Assembly (NCBI RefSeq): GCF_029382255.1 | Contig: NZ_JARLLG010000002.1 | Coordinates: forward strand, 186,001 to 250,000 | Reading direction: 5' to 3' | Length of the DNA stretch: 64,000 nucleotides | DNA from: Isoptericola croceus | GTDB taxonomy: Bacteria > Actinomycetota > Actinomycetes > Actinomycetales > Cellulomonadaceae | Shown: positions 47,006-56,586 of the stretch, piece by piece | How the letters are laid out: every line of letters begins with the position of its first letter | Numbering within the stretch: position 1 is the first letter of the stretch | The notes under the pieces: model-generated | What the model was told of the DNA's origin: nothing | The model's input: only the letters and a program-made list of their open reading frames with translations | Database searches by the model: none | Made by a program: the position numbers and the translations under genes

Positions 47006-48591
47006 GCAGGGGCACAGATGCTGGCCCGCCCCTCGATCCGACGGCATCGGTGGCAGGCACGGCAATGTCGCGGGGAGAACTACAGGACCGGGCGATCAAG
47101 GGTGCACTGTGGACCTTCGTCCATGTCGCTGTCTCGCTGCCTCTGGCCTTTCTGGTCAACATCGTCGTCGCTCGAACTCTCGGTGTGGTCGACTATGGTC
47201 GTCTTGCCTACCTGTCGACGGTGGTGATTCTTGTCGCGACCACCATCGACCTCGGGGTCGGCACCGGCGTCGTGCAGTTCGGCTCGAAGGCGCACGCGGC
47301 CGGTCGTTTCGACGAGGTGAAGCAGATCCTGAGGGCCGCGCAGGGCTATCGGATGCTGATCGGTATCCCGGTGATCTCCCTGACCGTGCTGCTGCTCGTC
47401 GATGCTGATCCGGTACTGATGGTGATCGCCGTCGTGTTCGGTGTTGCCATTCCGTCCACGTTCGCGGGTGCCGCTGACTCGCTCGCGATCGAGAACAGAA
47501 CCGCGCGAAGCGCGCAAGCAGCGATGATCGCCAACATTCTGACGCAGGTGACGGTGGTCATCGCCGCAGTGACCTTGGGGACCGCTGACTCGATCTGGGC
47601 GCTCCGGCTCGTCGCGGGCGGGCTGGGAGTCCTCCTGTACATGGCGTTTGTCGCGCGGATCTACCGTCGGGCGCTGCTACGGCCGCGGATACGCCGGTTC
47701 CCCGTCGGGTTCTGGAAGTTCGCCCTGCCCGCGGGTGCTGCCGGCATGGTCGAGGCGTTCGTCTCGGCGCGCAGCGAGGTGCTGGTGCTGACGTGGATGT
47801 CAGCTCTGGGGGCAGCCGGGATCTTCGCCCTCGCGTTCGGCCTGTCGGCCCACCTCTTCGCGCCGGCTCAGTCGTTGCTCGGACCGCTCGTACCGGCGAT
47901 CTCCGGTCTCCGCGAGGTCGACACGGAAGCGGTGGGACGCGCGCTTGCTCGGACACTGCGCGCATCCTCCACCGCGACGGCGGCACTCATCGCCACCGCG
48001 ACACCCGCCCTCGCTCTCCTGGTTCCTGCCATCTACGGCGAGGAGTTCAGCGAAGTGCCTCCAGTTCTCGTCGTTCTGAGCATCGCTGGAGGCCTGCTGG
48101 TCATGGCCGGCCCGCTGCGGGCATTCATCATGGCCCGACTCAAGGGCACGTGGTTGCTGGGCATCAACCTGCTGGCCCTCATCGTCAATGTCGGTCTCAT
48201 CGTCGCACTCGTTCGCCAGCTCGGTGTCTGGGCGGCCGTCCTGGGCAATGCGAGTGCGGCGGCCGTGCTGTTCTTCTGTCTCTTGTTCATCGAGGCGCGC
48301 GCTCTGCGTATGGCCAGCAGGCAGCTGCTGGCAGCGATCGCGCCGTATCTTGCTGGTTCGCTGATCGCTGCTGGCACCTGGTGGGGGATTGCGAGCCTCG
48401 GCTGGGCACCGGTTCCGTCGGCACTGGTGGCGGGGTTCAGCGGGTTCGGGCTCTACATCGGTGTCCTGTGGTTGACCCGGTGGGGCCTGACCTCGGCTGA
48501 CGTGGAGGCAATCTCGCGATCCTTGCCCTCACGACTGCGGCGCGTCGCAGTCCCTCTGCTCCACATGCTCGCCGCATCCAGGGCGCGATAG
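47002..48591 (+). CDS. polysaccharide flippase (Wzx / MOP superfamily)
   Basis: A 529-aa membrane protein with about twelve to fourteen helices. GALWTFVHVAVSLPLAFLVNIVVARTLGVVDYGRLAYLSTVV is the typical start of Wzx/RfbX proteins, and RSEVLVLTWMSALGAAGIFALAFGLS and AIYGEEFSEVPPVLVVLSIAGG occur at the usual places. It should move the lipid-linked repeat unit to the outer face for the Wzy-type polymerase. The GTG start overlaps a small upstream frame; a Met at residue 22 (GTAMSRGELQ) is an alternative. Confidence 0.87.
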   Translation: MSRGTDAGPPLDPTASVAGTAMSRGELQDRAIKGALWTFVHVAVSLPLAFLVNIVVARTLGVVDYGRLAYLSTVVILVATTIDLGVGTGVVQFGSKAHAAGRFDEVKQILRAAQGYRMLIGIPVISLTVLLLVDADPVLMVIAVVFGVAIPSTFAGAADSLAIENRTARSAQAAMIANILTQVTVVIAAVTLGTADSIWALRLVAGGLGVLLYMAFVARIYRRALLRPRIRRFPVGFWKFALPAGAAGMVEAFVSARSEVLVLTWMSALGAAGIFALAFGLSAHLFAPAQSLLGPLVPAISGLREVDTEAVGRALARTLRASSTATAALIATATPALALLVPAIYGEEFSEVPPVLVVLSIAGGLLVMAGPLRAFIMARLKGTWLLGINLLALIVNVGLIVALVRQLGVWAAVLGNASAAAVLFFCLLFIEARALRMASRQLLAAIAPYLAGSLIAAGTWWGIASLGWAPVPSALVAGFSGFGLYIGVLWLTRWGLTSADVEAISRSLPSRLRRVAVPLLHMLAASRAR

Positions 48592-48641
48592 CGCGCCACG
48601 GGGACCCTTAGCACGATGTGCGCTCGGAGATGGAGGAGAAC

Positions 48642-49703
48642 ATGTTGGAAGCCAGGGCGGTCGCCTTCTACCTGCCGCAGTTCCATCCGATCCCGGAGAA
48701 CGACAGGTGGTGGGGCCCAGGGTTCACCGAGTGGACGAACACGGCGCGGGCCGCACGTCTGTACCCGCGCCACCAGCAGCCGAACCTGCCGGGCGAGCTC
48801 GGGTTCTACGACTTGCGGCTTCCCGAGGCCCGGGAGGCACAGGCGGCGCTGGCATCGGAGTTCGGGGTGGAGGCATTCGCCTACTGGCACTACTGGTTCG
48901 GCAACGGGCGACGGATTCTCGAACGTCCGTTCGCCGAGGTGCTCGCGAGCGGTAGGCCCGAGCTCTCCTTCTGCCTGGCGTGGGCGAACCAGACGTGGAG
49001 CGGCGTCTGGCACGGCGACACCGACCGCATCCTGATGCGGCAGCATTATCCGGGCGTCGAGGACTACACAGCGCACTTCGAGGCCATCCTCCCTGCGCTC
49101 CGCGATCCGCGGTACCTGAGAGTCGGTGGGCGACCTGTCTTCTACGTCTTCCGCCCTGAGGAGCTCCCGGACGCGTCGGTGTTCGTCGACCTGTGGCAGG
49201 ACCTCGCCCGGCGCCACGGGCTGGACGGGCTGTACCTGGTCGCGGAGATGAGCGACCTGGTCGGGGCAGGGGTGCGCTACGACCGGGTGAAGGAGGACGG
49301 CTTTGACGCCGGTGTCTACATGCGCATGCCGGCCGGGACGACGCGTCGGCAGGTGCTGCGCATGCGCGCGTTCCGCAAGCTGGCCGGAGGGCCGGAGATC
49401 TACCCCTACTCGACAGACTGGGCGGAGCAGAACCGCACGGGAGACCTTGTCCAGCCGTGCGTGTATCCGAACTGGGACAACTCGCCACGCTCCGGTCGCG
49501 GAGGTGTCGTCCTGCACGGGGCTACGCCGGAGAAGTTCCGTGCGAACGTGGAGCAGGCGGTGAGCTCGATCGCACACCGTCCCGTCCACGAACGACTGCT
49601 GTGGGTCAAGTCGTGGAACGAGTGGGCTGAGGGCAATCACCTGGAGCCAGACCTGCGTCATGGTCGAGGTTGGCTCGAGGCGCTCCGAGATGGCCTGCGA
49701 TGA
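48642..49703 (+). CDS. WbsX-like (GH99-like domain) polysaccharide protein
   Basis: A 353-aa protein of the glycosyltransferase-WbsX/GH99-like family found in surface-glycan loci. RAVAFYLPQFHPIPENDRWWGPGFTEWTNT is the diagnostic start; YWHYWFGNGRRILERPF, CLAWANQTWSG, GRPVFYVF and LLWVKSWNEWAEGNHLEPD follow in order. The fold is a TIM barrel related to endo-alpha-mannosidases, but its real reaction in such loci is not established. ATG 48642 was chosen for GGAGGAG at 48632-48638. ATGA overlap with the next gene. Confidence 0.85.
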   Translation: MLEARAVAFYLPQFHPIPENDRWWGPGFTEWTNTARAARLYPRHQQPNLPGELGFYDLRLPEAREAQAALASEFGVEAFAYWHYWFGNGRRILERPFAEVLASGRPELSFCLAWANQTWSGVWHGDTDRILMRQHYPGVEDYTAHFEAILPALRDPRYLRVGGRPVFYVFRPEELPDASVFVDLWQDLARRHGLDGLYLVAEMSDLVGAGVRYDRVKEDGFDAGVYMRMPAGTTRRQVLRMRAFRKLAGGPEIYPYSTDWAEQNRTGDLVQPCVYPNWDNSPRSGRGGVVLHGATPEKFRANVEQAVSSIAHRPVHERLLWVKSWNEWAEGNHLEPDLRHGRGWLEALRDGLR

Positions 49704-50746
49704 CCGTCCACGCGCGACCATTGCGGATCGCGATCATCTCCTACTACCTGCCCAGCACCAGCAAGCAGGGGATCGGCTACCAGGTCCACGAGCTCGCCAC
49801 GGAACTTGCTGTCCGGGGGCACGAAGTCACTGTCCTGAGCGACTGTCCACCCGTGGCAGACGCCTTGTACGGGCACCGTCACGTACACATTGCGGGCTCG
49901 TTGCGAACCTTTCGGTTCGCGCTCGCCCTGCGCAAGATCGACCTGTCGGCGTACGACGTCTTGCACGCGTGGGGCGACGACTACTGGCTCTGGCGACGCC
50001 GGGTTCCGCGGCACGTACGGACCCTTGCCGGCTCGTGCTTCGAGGAGGCGCTCACGATCAAGGGCGTCAAGGAGAAGCTGCGGATGGTGATGCTCGGTTT
50101 CTCAGAGATGCTCGCTTCGCTCGTCGCCGACCGGACAGTGGTGATTTCGCCTGCGACGCGCCGCTGGTACCCATGGGTTCGAGACGTCATCCCGTGCGGT
50201 GCCGATGTCCGGCGGTTCCGCCCGGAACCAGTCCGGCGGGCGGATCATCCGGTCGTGCTGTTCGTCGGCTACTGGTACGGGCGCAAGCGCGGAGCCGAGC
50301 TCGCGCGGCAGTTCCAGGAGAGCGTGCTGTCGAGATGTCCGGATGCCGAGCTGTGGATGGTCGTTCGTGACGCTCCCGCGGACCCGGGTCCGGGTGTGCG
50401 GGTCCTCGGCCGGCTGTCGGACGAGGACATGGTGCGGGTCTTTCAAGAAGCATGGGTCTTCTGCCTCCCCAGCGACTACGAGGGTTTCGGGATCCCGTAC
50501 GTCGAGGCGATGGCCTCGGGGCTCCCGGTCGTCGCCACTCCTAATCCGGGAGCGATGTTCGTCACCGACCGCGGCCGTACTGCTGTCGTGACGGAGCTCG
50601 ACGGCATCGGCCGAGAGCTGGCCGAGGTGCTTCTCGACGGCGAGCGTTGCGCAGCACTCGCGGCGCTGGCGCGTGAGCGGGTCGAGGAGTTCACTCTGGA
50701 GAGCGTCGTCGACCGTTATGAATCTCTGTACCGGGAATGGAACTAG
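49700..50746 (+). CDS. glycosyltransferase, GT4 family
   Basis: A 348-aa GT-B enzyme. IAIISYYLPSTSKQGIGYQVHELATELAVRGHEVTVLSD, VVLFVGYWYGRKRGAELA, RVLGRLSDEDMVRVFQEAWVFCLPSDYEGFGIPYVEAMASGLPVVATPNPGA hold acceptor and donor motifs with the E-x7-E element. Last gene of rightward unit 5 (flippase, WbsX-like, GT4); ends 187 bp before the next gene. Confidence 0.88.
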   Translation: MTVHARPLRIAIISYYLPSTSKQGIGYQVHELATELAVRGHEVTVLSDCPPVADALYGHRHVHIAGSLRTFRFALALRKIDLSAYDVLHAWGDDYWLWRRRVPRHVRTLAGSCFEEALTIKGVKEKLRMVMLGFSEMLASLVADRTVVISPATRRWYPWVRDVIPCGADVRRFRPEPVRRADHPVVLFVGYWYGRKRGAELARQFQESVLSRCPDAELWMVVRDAPADPGPGVRVLGRLSDEDMVRVFQEAWVFCLPSDYEGFGIPYVEAMASGLPVVATPNPGAMFVTDRGRTAVVTELDGIGRELAEVLLDGERCAALAALARERVEEFTLESVVDRYESLYREWN

Positions 50747-50855
50747 CTGTCTGAGTGGGGAGAGCTGACTCGGAAGCAATCAGCGCCGTTCGGCTGCGCC
50801 TCTCAGCGGGTTGCGTCCGGCACCCATCCGTGCGACAGCTCGATCTATATGAGTC

Positions 50856-50926
50856 GGGTGGAAATCAGATGCGTCGGGTGAAATCGGACCGCGAGGGTGT
50901 CCGAAGGCGGTGATGTTCGGCACGCT
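50856..50926 (+). promoter_or_regulatory. site C: two GTCGGGTG repeats and promoter of the methyltransferase gene
   Basis: GTCGGGTG recurs with GGGTG at 50856 and 50876 (20 bp apart), followed by GAAATC/AAATC. CACGCT (50921-50926), 45 bp beyond the second repeat, is a -10 placed 7 nt before the ATG at 50934, which fits a leaderless mRNA. Confidence 0.5.
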
Positions 50927-50933
50927 CGTGTGT

Positions 50934-51659
50934 ATGAGCAACATCGGAGAGGCTGAGGCTGCGTACTGGGATCGATGGAATGCGGATCATCGCGAGCACA
51001 AGCGGGAGGAGATCTCGCTCGACCAGGCTCGAGTCGTCCTGCAGAGGATCGAGCGGCTGGGTCGGCGCGACCTTCGGATCCTTGAGGTCGGCTGCGGCGC
51101 GGGGTGGTTCGTCGATTCCCTGGTCCAGTACGGATCCGTCACGGGTGTGGACCTCAGCCCGACGGTGCTCGAGCGCGCGAGACACCGTGTGCCTGAGGCG
51201 ACCTTCATCGTCGGTGACTTGATGGCTGTCGATCTCCCGAGCGGTTCCTTCGACATCGTCGTCGGCCTCGAGGTGCTCTCGCACGTCGAGGACCAGGAAC
51301 GCTTCTTCTCGCGCGTGGCTGATCTTCTCGATGACGGTGGGCGGTTGATTCTCGCGACCCAGAACCGGGACGTATTGGAAAGAATGAGCGATATCCCTCC
51401 GGCACACAAGGATGCCCGTCGTCGATGGTTGTCGGCGGCGGAGCTTCGGCTGCTCGCAGAGCGTGAGTTCGCTGTCGAGATGCTGCGTTCGATCACCCCA
51501 CGCGCCGATCAAGGGCTGCGTCATGTGCTCGCGACGCCTCGCATCCGGCGTGCGCTCCGACACGTGCATCCTCGGGTGGCGCAGGTCTGGGCGTGGCCGC
51601 AGGAACGAGCAGGCTGGGGCTGGACACTCATGCTCGACGCGCGGAAGCTCGAGGCCTGA
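50934..51659 (+). CDS. class I SAM-dependent methyltransferase
   Basis: A 241-aa enzyme with Rossmann motifs in order: ILEVGCGAGWFVDSL (motif I), VTGVDLSPTVLERARHRVP, FIVGDLMAVDLPSGSFDIVVGLEVLSHVED and DGGRLILATQN. The target is not readable; O-methylation of a sugar in this glycan is likely from context. The ATG at 50934 fits a leaderless start; an upstream GTG at 50910 lacks a ribosome site. Transcribed alone. Confidence 0.85.
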   Translation: MSNIGEAEAAYWDRWNADHREHKREEISLDQARVVLQRIERLGRRDLRILEVGCGAGWFVDSLVQYGSVTGVDLSPTVLERARHRVPEATFIVGDLMAVDLPSGSFDIVVGLEVLSHVEDQERFFSRVADLLDDGGRLILATQNRDVLERMSDIPPAHKDARRRWLSAAELRLLAEREFAVEMLRSITPRADQGLRHVLATPRIRRALRHVHPRVAQVWAWPQERAGWGWTLMLDARKLEA

Positions 51660-51719
51660 CCCCGGCACATCCCGAAGTCCTCACCCGCTGCTGCCCGAAC
51701 CACCCTCGCCGCGATGGGC

Positions 51720-53585
51720 TCAGGGCACGGGCTGGGGTGTGCAGTCGGTCAACGCCACGCGGAAGCTGGTCGGGGTGTCAGGAGTCTCGATCAAGGCGCC
51801 ATCTTCCTGAGCAGTGAGATCGATCGTGTACGAGTCCCCGGGATCGAGCCTGGTGGCACGCCATACGTCCGTACCGCGCTCCCACTCGATCACCAGAACC
51901 TCACCCTCGAGGACATGGATCCCGCAGCCGTCCGCCCAGGCGCCCATGTACGGGTACAGCGTTTCACCGGCGAGGGAGCGGACGGTCCGGGAGTTGGGTC
52001 CTTGACGATCGTTGTTCGGGTAGGCCGCCCACTCTGGCCAGGACACGACTCCGCCCACCCAAGGTAGCCAGCCGTCGTCTTCACATGTCGAGTAGGCGTC
52101 GCAGTGCCAGAGCGCGAGGGTCGACTCCAGGATCTCCGCGCCCGGTGACGGCGTGGGTGTGGGCGTGGGTGTGGGCTCGGGTGTGGGCGCCTCCCCGCTG
52201 GTGATCGCATAGGTGAAGGAGGCGTTGTCGTTCTGGACGGAGATGACTTCTTCGGACTCGAGGCCGGAGATGGTGTAGGTGTCGCCGGCGGACAGCTGGG
52301 CCAGGGAGCGGTGTGAGCTGTCTGCTGGTCCGGCGTAGATGCCGGCGGAGCCCGTGACGATCGTGACGGTCGAGCCGTTGGCCGCTGTTGCTGGCAGGTA
52401 GATGGGCGCTGAGGTGGTGTAGCCGTGTCGTGAGGAGGTCCCGTCGTGGGGCCACACGGTGGCGTTGCCGGAGAGCTGCTGGCCCCAGGGGCAGGGGGTG
52501 CCTGTGCAGCTCCACGTCACGGCCTGCGACGCGACGCTCGCGGTCGGGCCTGTGCTGGGTTCAGGCGTTGGCGTTGGCGTTGGCGTTGGCGTTGGCGTCG
52601 GCGTGGGCGTGGGCGTGGGCGTGGGCGTGGGCGTGGGCGTGGGCGACGGTGACGGCGTGGGTGTGGGCTCGGGTGTGGGCGCCTCCCCGCTGGTGATCGC
52701 ATAGGTGAAGGAGGCGTTGTCGTTCTGGACGGAGATGACTTCTTCGGACTCGAGGCCGGAGATGGTGTAGGTGTCGCCGGCGGACAGCTGGGCCAGGGAG
52801 CGGTGTGAGCTGTCTGCTGGTCCGGCGTAGATGCCGGCGGAGCCCGTGACGATCGTGACGGTCGAGCCGTTGGCCGCTGTTGCTGGCAGGTAGATGGGCG
52901 CTGAGGTGGTGTAGCCGTGTCGTGAGGAGGTCCCGTCGTGGGGCCACACGGTGGCGTTGCCGGAGAGCTGCTGGCCCCAGGGGCAGGGGGTGCCGGTGCA
53001 GCTCCACGTCACGGCCTGCGACGCGACGCTCGCGGTCGGGCCTGTGCTGGGTTCAGGCGTGGGCGTGGGCGTGGGCGTGGGCGTGGGCGTGGGCGACGGT
53101 GACGGCGTGGGTGTGGGCTCGGGTGTGGGCGCCTCCCCGCTGGTGATCGCATAGGTGAAGGAGGCGTTGTCGTTCTGGACGGAGATGACTTCTTCGGACT
53201 CGAGGCCGGAGATGGTGTAGGTGTCGCCGGCGGACAGCTGGGCCAGGGAGCGGTGTGAGCTGTCTGCTGGTCCGGCGTAGATGCCGGCGGAGCCCGTGAC
53301 GATCGTGACGGTCGAGCCGTTGGCCGCTGTTGCTGGCAGGTAGATGGGCGCTGAGGTGGTGTAGCCGTGTCGTGAGGAGGTCCCGTCGTGGGGCCACACG
53401 GTGGCGTTGCCGGAGAGCTGCTGGCCCCAGGGGCAGGGGGTGCCTGTGCAGCTCCACGTCACGGCCTGCGACGCGACGCCTCCTGGTGTCGACTCATCGG
53501 CCACGGAGGGCGAGACCAGGATGACCATCGGCAGGACCAGAGCGAGAGCCAGGAGCGGCCGGAACCGTCCGTGTCGCGAAGCCAT
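51720..53585 (-). CDS. secreted protein with three near-identical domains, Thr-Pro linkers and a divergent fourth domain
   Basis: A 621-aa exported protein. The signal peptide is about residues 1-29 (RFRPLLALALVLPMVILVSPSVA). Three copies of a domain of about 115 aa follow (about 36-151, 186-301, 350-465), each with WSCTGTPCPWGQQLSGNATVWP and ending SVQNDNASFTYAITSGE; each has two Cys. They are joined by (Thr-Pro)n linkers. The last 139 residues look like a fourth, diverged copy (SYTIDLTAQEDGALIE matches TYTISGLESEEVISVQ in place). I know no named function; a wall- or glycan-binding role is a guess from the multidomain build and position. The ATG sits 6 nt after TAACGT (leaderless). Confidence 0.85.
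   Translation of the reverse strand: MASRHGRFRPLLALALVLPMVILVSPSVADESTPGGVASQAVTWSCTGTPCPWGQQLSGNATVWPHDGTSSRHGYTTSAPIYLPATAANGSTVTIVTGSAGIYAGPADSSHRSLAQLSAGDTYTISGLESEEVISVQNDNASFTYAITSGEAPTPEPTPTPSPSPTPTPTPTPTPTPEPSTGPTASVASQAVTWSCTGTPCPWGQQLSGNATVWPHDGTSSRHGYTTSAPIYLPATAANGSTVTIVTGSAGIYAGPADSSHRSLAQLSAGDTYTISGLESEEVISVQNDNASFTYAITSGEAPTPEPTPTPSPSPTPTPTPTPTPTPTPTPTPTPTPTPTPEPSTGPTASVASQAVTWSCTGTPCPWGQQLSGNATVWPHDGTSSRHGYTTSAPIYLPATAANGSTVTIVTGSAGIYAGPADSSHRSLAQLSAGDTYTISGLESEEVISVQNDNASFTYAITSGEAPTPEPTPTPTPTPSPGAEILESTLALWHCDAYSTCEDDGWLPWVGGVVSWPEWAAYPNNDRQGPNSRTVRSLAGETLYPYMGAWADGCGIHVLEGEVLVIEWERGTDVWRATRLDPGDSYTIDLTAQEDGALIETPDTPTSFRVALTDCTPQPVP
52191..53479 (-). repeat. three 347-bp tandem coding repeats
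   Basis: Units at 52191-52537, 52683-53029 and 53133-53479 are the same by eye apart from one base I noticed (CCG for CCT in the middle unit). Spacing is 492 and 450 bp, set by linkers of different length. Such identity, including silent positions, shows very recent duplication or gene conversion. Confidence 0.9.
52565..52680 (-). repeat. hexanucleotide VNTR (GTTGGC / GTGGGC) encoding a Thr-Pro linker
   Basis: About 16 copies of a 6-bp unit, changing from GTTGGC to GTGGGC along the run; on the coding strand each encodes Thr-Pro or Ser-Pro. A shorter array (53055-53132) makes the other linker. The unit number is expected to vary by slippage without breaking the frame. Confidence 0.85.
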
Positions 53586-53591
53586 ATGGGG

Positions 53592-53657
53592 ACGTTAAGC
53601 GGAGAAGTGTTGCGCCACCGGGTGCGACGAGGGTGAAACCTTTAGTCGACGGGGTGA
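53592..53657 (-). promoter_or_regulatory. site D: PHO-box-like repeats upstream of the secreted repeat protein
   Basis: GGGTGC (53620), GGGTGA (53631) and GGGTGA (53652) are 11 and 21 bp apart. TAACGT (53597-53592 on the minus strand) is the -10 placed 6 nt before the ATG at 53585; the 53631 site is 39 bp from it. The last repeat lies within the 3' end of the PAP2 gene. Confidence 0.55.
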
Positions 53658-54286
53658 AAGCTGCCTGTCGAGGGCGCCATCGACCTCGGTGCCACTGTTC
53701 CGGCCAGGGATGCGACGAAACCGACGAGCAGAACTGATCCGAGCACATCCGCTGGACGGTGGGAGTAGGAGACCACGTTGGCGAGGCAGGCGAGGATGAC
53801 GGTGAGCACGACGCCGCTACGCACCACGACACGTTCCTGCAGCGAGCGATAGGGCCACAGCACCAGGATCGTGACGGCGAAAGAGCAGGTCAGCGTGGCG
53901 TGGGTGCTCGGAAAGGTGTTGACGAGGTACGCGGCCGCATGGTCATAGGTCGGGCGCACCAGGAGTGTGTCGCGGAGCAGGACGCTCAGTGCCCCTGAGA
54001 CGGCGCACATCGTCGCCAGTGCCACCGCAGCCCAGATCTGGGAGCGGCGAAGTGCCATCACTCCGAGGACGAGTGCGACCGCGCCGAGTGCGAGCAGGAG
54101 GCCGCTGCGGAGGATCCCGGCGGCCGCATTCACTGCTTCGCTGCCGGTCGCGAGGATGTTGAAGAGAAGTTCGTCGGTCCGCTGGCCCCACGGGCTCAGG
54201 ATGGCAGAGACGAAGAGGAGACCGAAAGAGGCAGCCAGAACGACCGCTCGCACGGCATGCCTACGGCGACCTTGCGCCTGTCGCAT
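53642..54286 (-). CDS. PAP2-family membrane phosphatase
   Basis: About 214 aa with five or six hydrophobic helices. The three PAP2 motifs are present in altered form: LRDTLLVRP for K-x6-RP, FPSTHATL for PSGH, and SYSHRPADVLGS for SR-x5-H-x3-D. It probably dephosphorylates a lipid phosphate such as undecaprenyl diphosphate released during glycan assembly. ATG 54286 is taken; GTG 54289 is one codon earlier. It lies 56 bp upstream of the secreted repeat gene on the same strand, though that gene has its own promoter. Confidence 0.8.
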   Translation of the reverse strand: MRQAQGRRRHAVRAVVLAASFGLLFVSAILSPWGQRTDELLFNILATGSEAVNAAAGILRSGLLLALGAVALVLGVMALRRSQIWAAVALATMCAVSGALSVLLRDTLLVRPTYDHAAAYLVNTFPSTHATLTCSFAVTILVLWPYRSLQERVVVRSGVVLTVILACLANVVSYSHRPADVLGSVLLVGFVASLAGTVAPRSMAPSTGSFHPVD

Positions 54287-54398
54287 CACAGAGGCAACTC
54301 TTCTCGCCTTCGGTGCTCAGGTCGAGAGTGGTCGGCGGATGAAAACGGTCCAGCCCATGTGTGTGTCGCCAGTCGGCGAGGCAGCAAGATTCGTGGTT

Positions 54399-54464
54399 TC
54401 ACCCGCCTGGCGTGCCAGTTCACCCGGTGCAGGTGGCCCGGTGCAGGCTGCGCGGCACTAGCGT
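54399..54464 (+). promoter_or_regulatory. site E: two TTCACCCG repeats 21 bp apart, promoter of the gmd pair
   Basis: TCACCC at 54399 and 54420, 21 bp apart, in the orientation opposite to sites B, C and F. TAGCGT (54459-54464) is a plausible -10, 39 bp from the second repeat, the same distance as at site D. A separate CCCGGTGCAGG direct repeat (from 54424 and 54438) lies between. Confidence 0.5.
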
Positions 54465-54543
54465 TGTCTGCGTCACAGCGGCAAGCGATAGGCGGTGCCG
54501 CACGGCGCAGCGTCGCTCCCGGACTGACGCGGATCGGACGGAC

Positions 54544-55530
<987 letters not shown>

Positions 55531-56490
55531 GTGGCCGTCGCGCTCGTGACCGGAATCGCCGGCCAGGACGGTTCCTATCTCGCTCAGCGGTTGGTCGACG
55601 AGGGGCTGGAGGTGCACGGCCTGGTCCTTGCCCGGGACCGGACCCCCGACCAGGTTCCCGCGGGTGCGCACCTCCACGAGGCCGACCTGCGGGACACCGT
55701 GTCGTTGGCATCGGTCGTCCGTGACGTCGCTCCGGACGAGATCTACAACCTCGGTGGCATCAGCTCGGTCGCCTACTCGTGGGAGCATCCGGTCGCCACC
55801 GGCGCGGTCAACGGGCTCGGAGCCGCCGCGCTCTTCGAGGAGGCGTGGCGCGTCCAGGAGTATCTCGGTCGACCCGTCCGCGTCGTCCAGGCGTCGAGCG
55901 CCGAGGTCTTCGGCACACCGGACCGGACGCCGCAGGACGAGGACACCGCGGTGCGTCCGGTCTCTCCCTACGGTGCCGCGAAGGCCTACGCGCACCACAT
56001 GGCCGGGGTGTTCCGCTCCCGGGGCCTGGGGGTGTCGTCCTGCGTGCTGTACAACCATGAGTCGCCCCGCCGTCCGACATCGTTCGTAACGCGCAAGATC
56101 ACTGCGGCGGCCGCTCGGATCGCCCACGACGGTGGGGGGACCATCGCGCTCGGCAACCTGTCGGCCAGCCGTGACTGGGGTTGGGCCCCCGACTACGTCG
56201 ACGCTATGGTGCGTGCTGCCCGGCACCCGACGGCCGAGGACTTCGTCGTCGCCAGCGGCGAGTCGCACAGCGTCGAGGAGTTCGTCGCGGCGGCCTTCAC
56301 CGCTGCGGGGATCGACGACTGGCGTGCCCACGTCGCGGTCGACGAGAGGTTCTTCCGCCCGGTGGACACCGCTCAGCAGGTGGGCGACCCCCGCAAGGCA
56401 CAGGAGCTGCTGGGGTGGCGCAGAACCGTCGGTTTCGACGAGCTGGTCACGCGGATGGTCCAGCACGATCGCCGCCTGCTGGCGGCCTGA
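55531..56490 (+). CDS. second GDP-mannose 4,6-dehydratase-like SDR
   Basis: A 319-aa paralogue of the preceding protein: ALVTGIAGQDGSYLAQRLVDEGLEVHGLVL, YNLGGISSVAYSWEHP, QASSAEVFG, YGAAK, YNHESPRRPTSFVTRKIT, LGNLSASRDWGWAPDYVDAM. The Gmd features are kept, though the N-terminal region after the NADP loop is shorter. It could be a second dehydratase, or the partner that reduces or epimerises the keto-sugar, since no separate Fcl/Rmd gene is nearby. GTG 55531 abuts the stop of gmd with no gap. Confidence 0.82.
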   Translation: MAVALVTGIAGQDGSYLAQRLVDEGLEVHGLVLARDRTPDQVPAGAHLHEADLRDTVSLASVVRDVAPDEIYNLGGISSVAYSWEHPVATGAVNGLGAAALFEEAWRVQEYLGRPVRVVQASSAEVFGTPDRTPQDEDTAVRPVSPYGAAKAYAHHMAGVFRSRGLGVSSCVLYNHESPRRPTSFVTRKITAAAARIAHDGGGTIALGNLSASRDWGWAPDYVDAMVRAARHPTAEDFVVASGESHSVEEFVAAAFTAAGIDDWRAHVAVDERFFRPVDTAQQVGDPRKAQELLGWRRTVGFDELVTRMVQHDRRLLAA

Positions 56491-56586
56491 TCCGGCGTCG
56501 GTGCCCGGGCGTACCCTAGGACGGCCAGCCCGCACGCCCCGTCCCGGGGTGAGGTTGGCCCGTCGTCGTGCGCTCGAAGGACCTTG

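Noticed and set aside
52191-53479. Regular repeats resembling a CRISPR array or other DNA-level array
   Set aside because: The units are 347 bp, in frame, encode a repeated protein domain, and the short 6-bp repeats encode Thr-Pro linkers.
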